Shown here one piece after another: positions 37,111-44,569 of a DNA stretch of 64,000 nt. The translations under genes were made by a program, and so were the position numbers. Within the stretch, counting starts at the first letter, position 1. Every line of letters starts with the position of its first letter. The notes beneath the pieces are model-generated. The model saw only the letters and a program-made list of their open reading frames with translations, was not told the DNA's origin and did no database searches. This DNA comes from an uncultured Roseobacter sp. (GTDB lineage Bacteria; Pseudomonadota; Alphaproteobacteria; Rhodobacterales; Rhodobacteraceae). Where the stretch lies: positions 1-64,000 of the forward strand of contig NZ_CANLYL010000002.1 in assembly GCF_947495275.1 (NCBI RefSeq), given 5' to 3'.

Positions 37111-37391
37111 AAGAATGACAACACCGCTAGTAGTAAGCCAGGAAATCCTAACGAATTGAGAACACACAGAACAATATGGCTATGGGTCTGGGCACTGTTC
37201 ACAACACCGCTTAGTGCCCAAACTATCAATATGATAAGAGATAAGAAGGAAAAATCCAACCCCGTGAACGACATAGTTGATTTCACGTTTGCTCCCATGG
37301 AGTTGAGCAATGGTGACGCTAGCGCCAGAGCTGAGACGGTATAAGACGTTACAACATTTAAAAGACAAGCCTTAGGTACCTGTTCGCTCAT
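37107..37391 (-). CDS. Hypothetical small membrane protein, 94 residues
   Basis: Starts MSEQVPKACLLNVVTSY; an ATG three codons earlier is possible. About three hydrophobic segments cover most of the length (VVTSYTVSALALASPLL, FLSLIILIVWALSGVV, IVLCVLNSLGFPGLLLAVLSFL). The stop overlaps the start of the membrane-anchored gene downstream, so the two are translationally coupled and the products may interact. Function unknown; A+T-rich compared with the surroundings. Confidence 0.55.
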   Translation of the reverse strand: MSEQVPKACLLNVVTSYTVSALALASPLLNSMGANVKSTMSFTGLDFSFLSLIILIVWALSGVVNSAQTHSHIVLCVLNSLGFPGLLLAVLSFL

Positions 37392-37570
37392 AACCCTCAA
37401 ATCACTTGACTGTGTTCAATCTCAGTTAATCTAAAGTAGATGGCAGCGATTTTAAATGTAAATTTCTTCAAAGACATTTTGAAAATGTTGAAAATTTAAA
37501 AGTCCTGCTCCAGATCGATTTTCGAAGAAGATCGAAAGCGACAATACATATTCAAAGAATGTGCCGCGCC

Positions 37571-37930
37571 CGAAGCGCCCCCACGGGGCGGGCGCTTCGC
37601 TTCCCACCCCTCGGTTCGGACGCGCCGCGTAATTCGACACACATCGCCAAACATCAAAAGCGCCTCTCTCCCGGGGCTCCGCCCGTTGTCACCTCAATTG
37701 ATCCCCCGGATCAATTGCCGGGCTATGCCCGGTCCGGTGCCAACCCCCTCGGTTCGGGTCAGCCTGCGCGGAACGCGCGGGCGTCACCGACAGAGCGTTG
37801 GCAGGGCCAACGCGGAGTCGGCGCGGTGCATCAATGAACCCTTCCGTCAGCTTCCCCGGCGAATTTCTTGCGAAATCCGCGTTCGACACTTCGAACAGTC
37901 CCCCGGACTGTTCAATCCGGCTCCGCCGGA
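37571..37930. repeat. Cluster of perfect short-loop hairpins
   Basis: At least seven inverted repeats lie in 360 bp, nearly all with 3-nt loops: 37571-37599 (10-bp stem, 9-nt loop), 37674-37684 (4 bp), 37695-37717 (10 bp, CCC loop), 37718-37732 (6 bp, TAT), 37763-37781 (8 bp, GAA), 37795-37813 (8 bp, AGG), 37893-37913 (9 bp, CCC) and 37916-37930 (6 bp, TCC). The region has no convincing gene and C exceeds G on the plus strand. The uniform hairpin design suggests a non-coding structured element, perhaps an interspersed repeat of this bacterial family. Confidence 0.7.
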
Positions 37931-38100
37931 CCGTGTCTCACCCCCAACCAAAATATGACTCAGTGTCATACGCGCTGTGCACAGCCTGTGCACGCAAGTC
38001 ATACCGTCAAAATCATCGAATGTGACCCCAATCCAAAACAAGTGGGCACAGTCTTTACCCGGGGCCCCATCCGCATTTTACGCCTCCTCCATGGGCGCGG

Positions 38101-38345
38101 AATCACGTCTAATTGCGATAGAAAATCCCTCGAAATATCTACACACATGAAATGTATTTCCGCGCGATTTTCAATCGTGTAACCAGGCCGAAAACCAGAG
38201 GAAATTTGACTTATCCACCGATTACCCACAGGGAAAACACAAGCAAATTCAATGTGTTATCCACAAGAAATTTCACGATTCCTTCATTTTTCTGTTGCGC
38301 GACTCAGGTTGAAAGCGCAACCTGTAGTTACCGCAACGGAGTTCA
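38101..38345. other. Candidate chromosomal replication origin (oriC)
   Basis: An A+T-rich stretch in a 1.6-kb gene-poor gap. It holds TTATCCACC (38211-38219), TTACCCACA (38222-38230) and TTATCCACA (38257-38265); the last is identical to the strongest E. coli DnaA box, and all three lie on one strand within 55 bp. Base bias flips across the site: plus-strand 35521-35580 has 26 C and 9 G, whereas 38521-38580 has 26 G and 6 C, the direction expected at an origin. No dnaA, hemE or parAB gene is near, so this remains a candidate. Confidence 0.55.
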
Positions 38346-38917
38346 CTGAACGAAGGAGCGGACGCAAAGGCCCCTCAGGGTGGCGGGCGAGATGGGATAG
38401 GCGCTTCGGCGTCAGGCCTAAATCGTTCAAAATCAGGAGGATACAGGCCAGATCGTGTGGGCTCGAAAGAGCCGTGACGAAGGTCTGAATTGGCTGAAGT
38501 AGGTCTTACCCGAAGGGTCCGTAAGGGCTTGAAAGGACGGCAGATTTCGGTTGGGTTGAGTGGGGAACGGTTGGTTTTCGGATCGACGGTTTCGGCTGGG
38601 AGGGGTAACGCTCTCAAGCAAGCTGGGCCAAATGTCGCCCTCTGGGGGGATGATGAGGTTCAAGAAGGCGTCAGGATGTGCCGCAAGGCATGGAAAGGAC
38701 TTCGGTTCGATCCCCTGGCGCCTTTCGCTTTTTTCAGAACGTTTCAAACCAACGATGATCGCGCCCGAGCGCCCTTTGTGCTAGGTGGCAAAGCTCCGGA
38801 TTGCGCTCGATCATGTGGTTCATTGATCCGCTTCAGATCGGGTAACCCTAATTTGACATATATTCCGGTGTACGGCCTGTGCACAGGTCGTGCATGTCTG
38901 TCACAGGCGGAAACGTG
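38346..38917. other. G-rich stretch without a convincing gene
   Basis: Plus-strand G is two to three times C over much of this stretch (for example 38641-38700: 26 G, 9 C). Open frames exist in both strands but their content is not protein-like and they lack ribosome-binding sites. GTGCACAG-type text occurs at both ends of the gene-poor region (near 37977 and 38879). Confidence 0.4.
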
Positions 38918-38947
38918 AAAGCCCGGCCCCTTCAAGGGCCGGGCCAA
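38918..38947 (-). terminator. Rho-independent-type terminator of the entericidin gene
   Basis: A perfect 9-bp G+C-rich stem GCCCGGCCC/GGGCCGGGC (38921-38929 with 936-944) around a 6-nt loop, 43 bp beyond the stop codon of the small lipoprotein gene. On the minus strand it is followed by TTTC, a short T-tract. Confidence 0.65.
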
Positions 38948-38986
38948 AGGGGGGCTTAGCTCCGGTTCGTCCAAAGCGGCAGCCAA

Positions 38987-39103
38987 TCAGATCGCGTCGT
39001 CCAGCGCTTGCCCCGCATTTTGGACGTCACGGCCCACACCTTTGGTCGTCTCACACGCAGCAAGAGCCAGAATGGTTGTTAGGGCAAGAGCAAGTCTGAT
39101 CAT
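38987..39103 (-). CDS. Entericidin A/B-family lipoprotein
   Basis: A 38-residue peptide: MIRLALALTTILALAAC, then ETTKGVGRDVQNAGQALDDA and a final Ile. The lipobox LAAC at residues 14-17 and the short amphipathic tail with KGVGRDVQNAGQALDDA are the entericidin signature. These are small membrane lipoproteins, in enteric bacteria linked to a toxin/antidote pair; here only one copy is present. TCCTGATG upstream holds AGGA-like pairing on the minus strand (CTTTCCTG). It is followed by a strong terminator and is probably monocistronic. Confidence 0.85.
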   Translation of the reverse strand: MIRLALALTTILALAACETTKGVGRDVQNAGQALDDAI

Positions 39104-39300
39104 CAGGAAAGTCCTTTGTTGAGGTATGTTTGCAAGATGAATATACCGCATTCCGCACTCAGTTCACGCGAAAAATCGGATCACATTCCGGCTTGGATGT
39201 CTCGGAGCTCTGCTGGCTTAACCATAGACCCCTCAAGTGGCTCGCCAGGGCGTTGGATTTCCCATCCACCGTTTGTTATTGCGCCCGACAGCCATTCTTT

Positions 39301-39780
39301 TCAAGGTGCGCGAAAGAAGAGGTACCTTTCAGGGTCAATCGTATCCGGGCCCGAAATCTTGGTAAATCCGGTCAGGGGTTGCTGGCTGACCAGCAATCCA
39401 CCTGAAACCATCAGTGGCGCGATCAGAGGCGACAGGCGAGCTCCCTCTTTCACATCCAGGTCCTTGATTCCAAAGCCAAAATCGTAATGGGCAAGAGCGA
39501 ATTTCTGACCCCTGCGGGCCAGTTCCTGCAACATGTCATCAGCTTCCCCCAAAAGAAAATTCTCTTCGGGCGGCACGCAGGACGGATGGGGTTGCAGGAC
39601 GCGGTCGATGACCCAGATGCGCCGGGTGGGCAGTTGTTGCCTGAGATGATCGTAAGTGCGGCCATTCCCAAGGCCCAATTCCAGAACATCTCCGCCAATA
39701 TCTCCAATGGCTTCAGCAGCCCAATTGAGGCCGTCGATTTGCGCAGACAGCCTGCGACGCATGGATTCCAGTCGGCTCAT
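39301..39780 (-). CDS. Class I SAM-dependent methyltransferase-like protein
   Basis: 159 residues, short for a methyltransferase. DVLELGLGNGRTYDHL near residues 31-46 is the SAM-binding motif I, with IWVIDR as the post-I acidic strand and LALPLMVSGGLL-type strand later (SPLIAPLMVSGGLLVSQ). It is the last of seven overlapping minus-strand genes, coupled to the deacetylase gene by ATGA. It probably methylates the glycan made by this operon or a carrier. A related protein is encoded at 54479-54964. Confidence 0.75.
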   Translation of the reverse strand: MSRLESMRRRLSAQIDGLNWAAEAIGDIGGDVLELGLGNGRTYDHLRQQLPTRRIWVIDRVLQPHPSCVPPEENFLLGEADDMLQELARRGQKFALAHYDFGFGIKDLDVKEGARLSPLIAPLMVSGGLLVSQQPLTGFTKISGPDTIDPERYLFFRAP

Positions 39781-40538
39781 GGGATTTCCTCAATGGATGT
39801 GGAGAGAGATTTTTCATATCCGCCACCGCTGAGCAATTCGCTTAGAAACATCCGCGAAAACTCCCAGATTTCAGGTGTGTGTACTAAATGATGCGTCAGA
39901 TAACCCATTGGTTCGGTGGCATCGGACTTTCCCTCAGTGCGGTTAGATAGGTTCTGACAGGTTCTGGCGATGAGGACTTCCGGGTCGACCAGGCCACGGG
40001 TTCCACGCCAGGCGATGGGATCGACATGTGTGTTTATCGTGATCAAACTGTGTGCCGAACTCACGGTCTCTCTTGGCGAAAAAGTGGATACGACCTTGTA
40101 GCCAACATCGGCCAGAGGCTTGTGATAGGCGTCACTCAAACGGTTCCATGGCGCCACGAATGCGGGAATGAAACGCTTTCCAAAAAGCTGGCGCATCTGC
40201 GAAAAACCACGCTCTAGGTCAAAACTCGCATCAACCCGAAAGTGGCCAAACTCTGCTTTCTTCTCACCTTCAGGAGCTTGGTTCTGGTGCCGCCATCCAT
40301 GGGCGACTGGAAGAACATAGGGCAGGGGGGCGATGGCGGCGGCAAGTGTCGGTTCCGCAAGCCCGGGAATAACCGCAAGATGGACAGGCATGCGGAGTTC
40401 TTCTGACAGTCTACAAAGCTGCTCGAATTCAGGGGTGGCCCTGACTGCGTCATCATCACGCCACCAGATCGGAAGTGCCACATCAGCGGCGCGCAGCCGG
40501 GCCAACTCCCGGCGCAAAGGGCTCCAATCGACTTTCAC
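39777..40538 (-). CDS. Polysaccharide deacetylase-like protein (NodB-fold)
   Basis: 253 residues. The pattern matches NodB-type enzymes: IWWRDDDAVRATPEF (catalytic Asp pair, near residue 24), VAHGWRHQNQAP (metal His residues, near 78) and FVAPWNRLSDAY (Pro-Trp groove motif). Such enzymes remove acetyl or other acyl groups from sugar polymers or intermediates using a metal ion. The start is GTG, overlapping the stop of the glycosyltransferase gene upstream (GTGA). No signal peptide is visible, so it may act on a cytoplasmic lipid- or nucleotide-linked glycan. Confidence 0.82.
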   Translation of the reverse strand: MKVDWSPLRRELARLRAADVALPIWWRDDDAVRATPEFEQLCRLSEELRMPVHLAVIPGLAEPTLAAAIAPLPYVLPVAHGWRHQNQAPEGEKKAEFGHFRVDASFDLERGFSQMRQLFGKRFIPAFVAPWNRLSDAYHKPLADVGYKVVSTFSPRETVSSAHSLITINTHVDPIAWRGTRGLVDPEVLIARTCQNLSNRTEGKSDATEPMGYLTHHLVHTPEIWEFSRMFLSELLSGGGYEKSLSTSIEEIP

Positions 40539-41674
40539 TTTATGCGCTCCGCGAGTGCCTCGATGATCCTGACCGAATGGCCGGCGCCTTCGAAATTCGT
40601 GGCTTGAACGCTTCGTCGAGGTGAGGAGCGGACCAGGTCCAGGCTCTTCAGCAAACTGGTGGGGGTCACGTCGGAACTACGCAAGAGTGCGATACCCGGA
40701 AGCAAGGCAAGTGCCTCGGCGCGCAAGGTCTGCTCGACCTCTCCACCCGCATCAAAGGGGATGAAAACGGCGGGTGTTCCCGCCTGCAATATGTCAAGCG
40801 CCGTGTTGTAGCCGCACATTGAGACCGATGCTTCGGCATGGCGAAGCATTTGACGAAAATCAGCGCGTGCGGGCTCAACAATCACGTTTGATGTCGCTTC
40901 AGAGTGTAGTTGATGCACCAGTTCCTGCGCATGTTGGCCGCCCACGAGAATTCGCCAGTGCCACTCCGGGCGGGCGGCGGCGGCGTTTACTACCTGCCGG
41001 AACAACTCTGCGCCAACATCGCCGCCACCTGCGCTGACCAGAATTTCGCCTGTACCGGCCTCGGTCGGGTGATCACGGGGTGCCTCGGCGGCTACGAACC
41101 CTGTATAGTGCAGGTATGGTTCGAGCTTTGATGTGACCGGCCAGCTGGCCTCCAACGGAGTGATCTGGCGGTCTGAATGCACCAAAACGGCGTCGTAGAA
41201 GGTTTGGACCATATCTTCGGTAGCAATTGCTTTCGCGGGCTTTGAGGGCGGCGCGAGGATGTCACGGATTGATGCACAGATCAGCGGTCGTATGGGTCGT
41301 TCACGCGCTTCGGTAAGCATTGCTACGAACTCATCGCGCAGAACGCGCCGCCCGAATGGGAAAAGTTCGGTGATGATGACGTCGGGTTGAACCTCAAGCA
41401 CGTTGGCAAGCAAACTGTCTTGTCGCGCCTTCAGGTATTGAGGGCTGGCAATCCGGTTTTCAGCATCGAGTAGTTTCGTGAAATTTACTCCATCAGACCG
41501 CAGCGGCGGCAGTTGCATGAAGGTGATCTGGGAACAGTTCAGATGTGCTGCCGGCATACCCCCAGATACCACCCAAACGGCGTGACCAGCCTTTTTGAAG
41601 GCGCGCGCAAGCGTCAGCGCCCGCGCAAGGTGACCGGTTCCAAGCAGGTGGGTGACAACAATCATGACTTTCAT
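40535..41674 (-). CDS. Glycosyltransferase, MurG/GT-B-like
   Basis: About 379 residues from MKVMIVVTHLLGTGHLARAL, which carries the typical GTGH loop of GT-B enzymes of the GT28 type. The C-terminal half has GEILVSAGGGDVGAELF and the donor-binding block SVSMCGYNTALDILQAGTPAVFIPF. The ATG overlaps the stop of the phosphatase gene as ATGA. It closely resembles in plan the enzyme at 44566-45798, so the operon holds two GT28-like members. Cytoplasmic, transferring a nucleotide-activated sugar onto an unknown acceptor. Confidence 0.83.
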   Translation of the reverse strand: MKVMIVVTHLLGTGHLARALTLARAFKKAGHAVWVVSGGMPAAHLNCSQITFMQLPPLRSDGVNFTKLLDAENRIASPQYLKARQDSLLANVLEVQPDVIITELFPFGRRVLRDEFVAMLTEARERPIRPLICASIRDILAPPSKPAKAIATEDMVQTFYDAVLVHSDRQITPLEASWPVTSKLEPYLHYTGFVAAEAPRDHPTEAGTGEILVSAGGGDVGAELFRQVVNAAAARPEWHWRILVGGQHAQELVHQLHSEATSNVIVEPARADFRQMLRHAEASVSMCGYNTALDILQAGTPAVFIPFDAGGEVEQTLRAEALALLPGIALLRSSDVTPTSLLKSLDLVRSSPRRSVQATNFEGAGHSVRIIEALAERIK

Positions 41675-42255
41675 GAACTGTGCGCCTCCAACTTCAGAGG
41701 AGAGGGTTGCAGCGCCCAACTGTCCGCTTCAATGCCAAGCACATAGAGCCGGTTGCGCTTGATCTGAAAAGGCGCGGGGCCGTCAAAATCCCAACCGCTT
41801 GCATGCGCGAGCAAGACCCGCATCACCCCGATGTGGCAAACCGCAACTGTATCGCTGGCAAGGGCATGAACCCACGGAACGAGACGTTCTCTGAGATCGG
41901 CCGGGCTTTCGCCATTGGGCGGGCAATAGGACCAACCCCATTGCTCAATATCCCTGAAACCCGACGCGGGATCAGTTTGCAGGTCGATGCCACGTTTGCC
42001 TTCCCACTCTCCCCAATTCATCTCCATCAGGGCGGGCTCTGTCCGTGGTGCCCGCCCGGAAATCAGACGGGCAGTTTCGCGCGCTCTTTCCAGTGGGCTG
42101 GCACATAGCTGAGCGTTGCGCCATGGCGCGGGCAAGACCAGTTTTGAAAGTTGCGCTACTGCATCGGAATCCAGCGGTACGTCCGTTCGCCCCTGTATCC
42201 GGCCTTGGCGGTTCCAGGAGGTATGTCCATGTCGAAGCAAAGCCAATCGGATCAT
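41671..42255 (-). CDS. Histidine phosphatase family protein
   Basis: About 194 residues. MIRLALLRHGHTSWNRQGRI contains the catalytic RHG at residues 8-10, followed by Arg in SPLERARETARL, Glu in NWGEWEG and the second His in VAVCHIGVMRVLL. This is the phosphoglycerate-mutase/SixA-like fold that hydrolyses phosphate monoesters through a phosphohistidine. The ATG at 42255 overlaps the upstream stop (ATGA). Its place among glycosyltransferases suggests a sugar-phosphate or sugar-acid phosphate substrate, for instance to supply or recycle a nucleotide-sugar precursor. Confidence 0.85.
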   Translation of the reverse strand: MIRLALLRHGHTSWNRQGRIQGRTDVPLDSDAVAQLSKLVLPAPWRNAQLCASPLERARETARLISGRAPRTEPALMEMNWGEWEGKRGIDLQTDPASGFRDIEQWGWSYCPPNGESPADLRERLVPWVHALASDTVAVCHIGVMRVLLAHASGWDFDGPAPFQIKRNRLYVLGIEADSWALQPSPLKLEAHSS

Positions 42256-43325
42256 GGGGCCAGCTCCGCGATGGTTTGGCAAAGAACACGGCTGGCTGCG
42301 GGCATCAAGTGATGATCTGCGACGTATTTGCGCGCTGCTTGTCCGCGCGCAATACGCGCGCCGCTGTCTCCAAGCAGAGCGTCCAAGTCCCGGGCCAGTG
42401 CCTCGGGGCCGCGCTCGGGCTCGGGATAGACACCCGGAGCCAGCACATCACAAACCCCGGGCCGTCGTTGCGCCACCACGGGCAAAGCGGCGGCCTGGGC
42501 CTCAAGATAGGTCATGCCGAATGCTTCATTCACGCCGGGCCAAAACAACAGGCTGGCCTCGGAATAGAGCTTCTGCATGTCGCTTTCATCCAGCGACCCG
42601 CGCAAATCGACGCGATCTCCAAACTCCTGCATCATGGAGGCCACAGCATCAAGGGCCGGCCCATTGCCGGCGATAACAAGATGCCATTCCGGGGTTTCCA
42701 GCAATTTGAGCGCATCAGCGATCAACTGGTAGGACGCGAATTTATCGCCATGCCGCAACATGCCCACGCTCAGCATCGGTCCGAAACCGGAACTTGCGGG
42801 CGGCAGTTCTACGCGTGGCAGGAAAGGGCGCAGGTGCTTGATCTGTTGATGTGATGGCCCATAGGCGTGCAGGGCTTCCGCGTCCCTTTCCGTCAGATGA
42901 AAAATGACCTGAGCTGCATCGCTGGCGGCTTCGGCGGCTTGGGCGAAATGAGCCCATGGTCCCTTGAGGCGTTTGCGCGCGCGGGTAGCTTCGATCTGAA
43001 CATACGGCAGGTTCAGGGCCGCCGAAACCGTCGGGCCGACGAGGTCGGGCGCTTTGTAATAGCTGTGATAGGTCACCCATACCTGCCAGTCAGCCCGGCG
43101 CCCCTGATCAATCAAACGGTTGATCTCGGCATCAGCCTGTTCAAAAAGCCGCGCCTGGACTTCTTCGTCTCCGGCTTTGTCCCGCGTTTGCAGTGTGGAG
43201 ACGACTTCAGCTGTCACACCGCCGTAATCAAGCGCTTTCAGGAGCGCGCGCGCCATGGCTCTGTCACCTGATGGCACCGGGTGCGTGGGTGGCTTCATCG
43301 GGGCATAAAAGGCAATCTTTTTCAC
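42252..43325 (-). CDS. Glycosyltransferase family 4 protein
   Basis: 357 residues. The N-terminal acceptor domain starts KKIAFYAPMKPPTHPVPSGD. The donor domain has LLFWPGVNEAFGMTYLEAQA, the GT4 E-x7-E motif, followed by ALPVVAQRRPGV. The start is GTG, overlapping the previous stop as GTGA. Such retaining enzymes typically add mannose, glucose or uronic acid residues to glycans or lipids. Third of the seven-gene operon. Confidence 0.87.
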   Translation of the reverse strand: MKKIAFYAPMKPPTHPVPSGDRAMARALLKALDYGGVTAEVVSTLQTRDKAGDEEVQARLFEQADAEINRLIDQGRRADWQVWVTYHSYYKAPDLVGPTVSAALNLPYVQIEATRARKRLKGPWAHFAQAAEAASDAAQVIFHLTERDAEALHAYGPSHQQIKHLRPFLPRVELPPASSGFGPMLSVGMLRHGDKFASYQLIADALKLLETPEWHLVIAGNGPALDAVASMMQEFGDRVDLRGSLDESDMQKLYSEASLLFWPGVNEAFGMTYLEAQAAALPVVAQRRPGVCDVLAPGVYPEPERGPEALARDLDALLGDSGARIARGQAARKYVADHHLMPAASRVLCQTIAELAP

Positions 43326-44569
43326 GAGGGCAGGTCCATCATCTGCCTGAGCCGCTTTGCCAGATGTGCAATCCCCGGGGCCATCTGGAAGTCGGACATC
43401 AGCCGCTCAAAGGCTGCTTTGGCCATCTTTTCCCCCAGCGCGGGGTCAGCCGCCAGACGCTGAACTTCACTTGCGATACTCTGCGGCGCGTCATCCGTCA
43501 GAAGACCGTGAATGCCATTGTCGATAAACTCCGGAATAGCAGATACCGGAGTCGACAGGATTGGCAGTTTCTGGCTGGCCGCTTCCATCAGCACGTTGGG
43601 CAGCCCGTCTCTGTCACCGTCCTCTGCGACCCTGCTCGGCAGGACAAACAGATCGGCGGCGCGCATTTCTGCAATCACCTCGGGCTGATCGCAGGCACCG
43701 CGCCAGGTGATGCGATCTGCGACCCCGTGTTCAAGGGCCAACCGCTGCAACTCTTCCTTGAGCGCACCACCACCGATATGGGTCCAATGCCAATCCAGCG
43801 ATTTCGGCAGCTGGGCCAATGCATGGATCAGCCGGTCAAATCCCTTCTTCTCCACCAGACGTCCAACAGACATCAGGGCCATGGGCTCGTCCGGTTTGCG
43901 CCTCTTTTTCTCTGGCGGAGGTGGAAAACGTTCCAGGTCAAGCCCATGGTACACGAGATCCACACGGTCCTCGCGATCCGCCAACGAATTCAGATGCTCA
44001 GCGCCAAAAGCTGTGCACGTGGCCCCGAATTCGGCACCATGGCTGTCAGCGGCAAGTTTTTCGCGCAACTCCCACTCTGGCGATGTCCAGATGTCCTTGG
44101 CATGCGCGGAGAAGGACCAGGGAATGCCTCTCAGCATCGCTGCATAGCGGGCAACCGATGAAGGGGTGTGCAGAAAATGAGCATAGAGACCCAGCGTCGC
44201 GTCGGGCAATTCGCGCGCCAGAACGCAGGCTTGCCCAAATCGCCTTAGCCGGTTTGGCGTCCGCTCCCGCGCATAATCCGCACGGATCATACGCCATGTT
44301 TTCGCAAAACCAGGTTGCGTCACCGCATTGATGAAACCTCTGGCGACGCGCAGCGGTTCGTCCCGCAGATATTCGGGCAAATAGTGAACGGCGGCTTGCA
44401 GGCGATCATGCAACGGATGAGTTTTCTTGTCTGTTGGGTGTCGCAAGGACCAGATTTCGAAATCAATACCAGCGGCTTCGAGTGCCACCAATTCCTGGGC
44501 GATGAATGTCTCCGACAGCCGCGGCCATCCTTTGACAACAACGGCAAGTCGCGCAGTCTCCGACGTCAT
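43322..44569 (-). CDS. Glycosyltransferase family 4 protein
   Basis: About 415 residues from MTSETARLAVVVKGWPRLSE at 44569; the ATG overlaps the previous stop as ATGA. The form WPRLSETFIAQELVALEAAG is typical of exopolysaccharide and colanic-acid-type glycosyltransferases. The donor domain shows MSVGRLVEKKGFDRLIHAL and DRDGLPNVLMEAASQKLPIL. An in-frame extension of 67 codons into the neighbouring gene lacks protein-like character. Second gene of the operon. Confidence 0.88.
   Translation of the reverse strand: MTSETARLAVVVKGWPRLSETFIAQELVALEAAGIDFEIWSLRHPTDKKTHPLHDRLQAAVHYLPEYLRDEPLRVARGFINAVTQPGFAKTWRMIRADYARERTPNRLRRFGQACVLARELPDATLGLYAHFLHTPSSVARYAAMLRGIPWSFSAHAKDIWTSPEWELREKLAADSHGAEFGATCTAFGAEHLNSLADREDRVDLVYHGLDLERFPPPPEKKRRKPDEPMALMSVGRLVEKKGFDRLIHALAQLPKSLDWHWTHIGGGALKEELQRLALEHGVADRITWRGACDQPEVIAEMRAADLFVLPSRVAEDGDRDGLPNVLMEAASQKLPILSTPVSAIPEFIDNGIHGLLTDDAPQSIASEVQRLAADPALGEKMAKAAFERLMSDFQMAPGIAHLAKRLRQMMDLPS

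Noticed and set aside
37977-38890. GTGCACAG-type inverted repeats at the two ends of the gene-poor region
   Set aside because: Too short and too degenerate to claim as attachment sites of a mobile element.
38490-38918. Plus-strand frame in the G-rich stretch right of the candidate origin
   Set aside because: Gly/Arg-rich translation, no ribosome-binding site, no motif; strong base bias keeps frames open by chance.
38744-38986. Minus-strand frame downstream of the entericidin gene
   Set aside because: Runs through the entericidin terminator hairpin and has no protein-like features.
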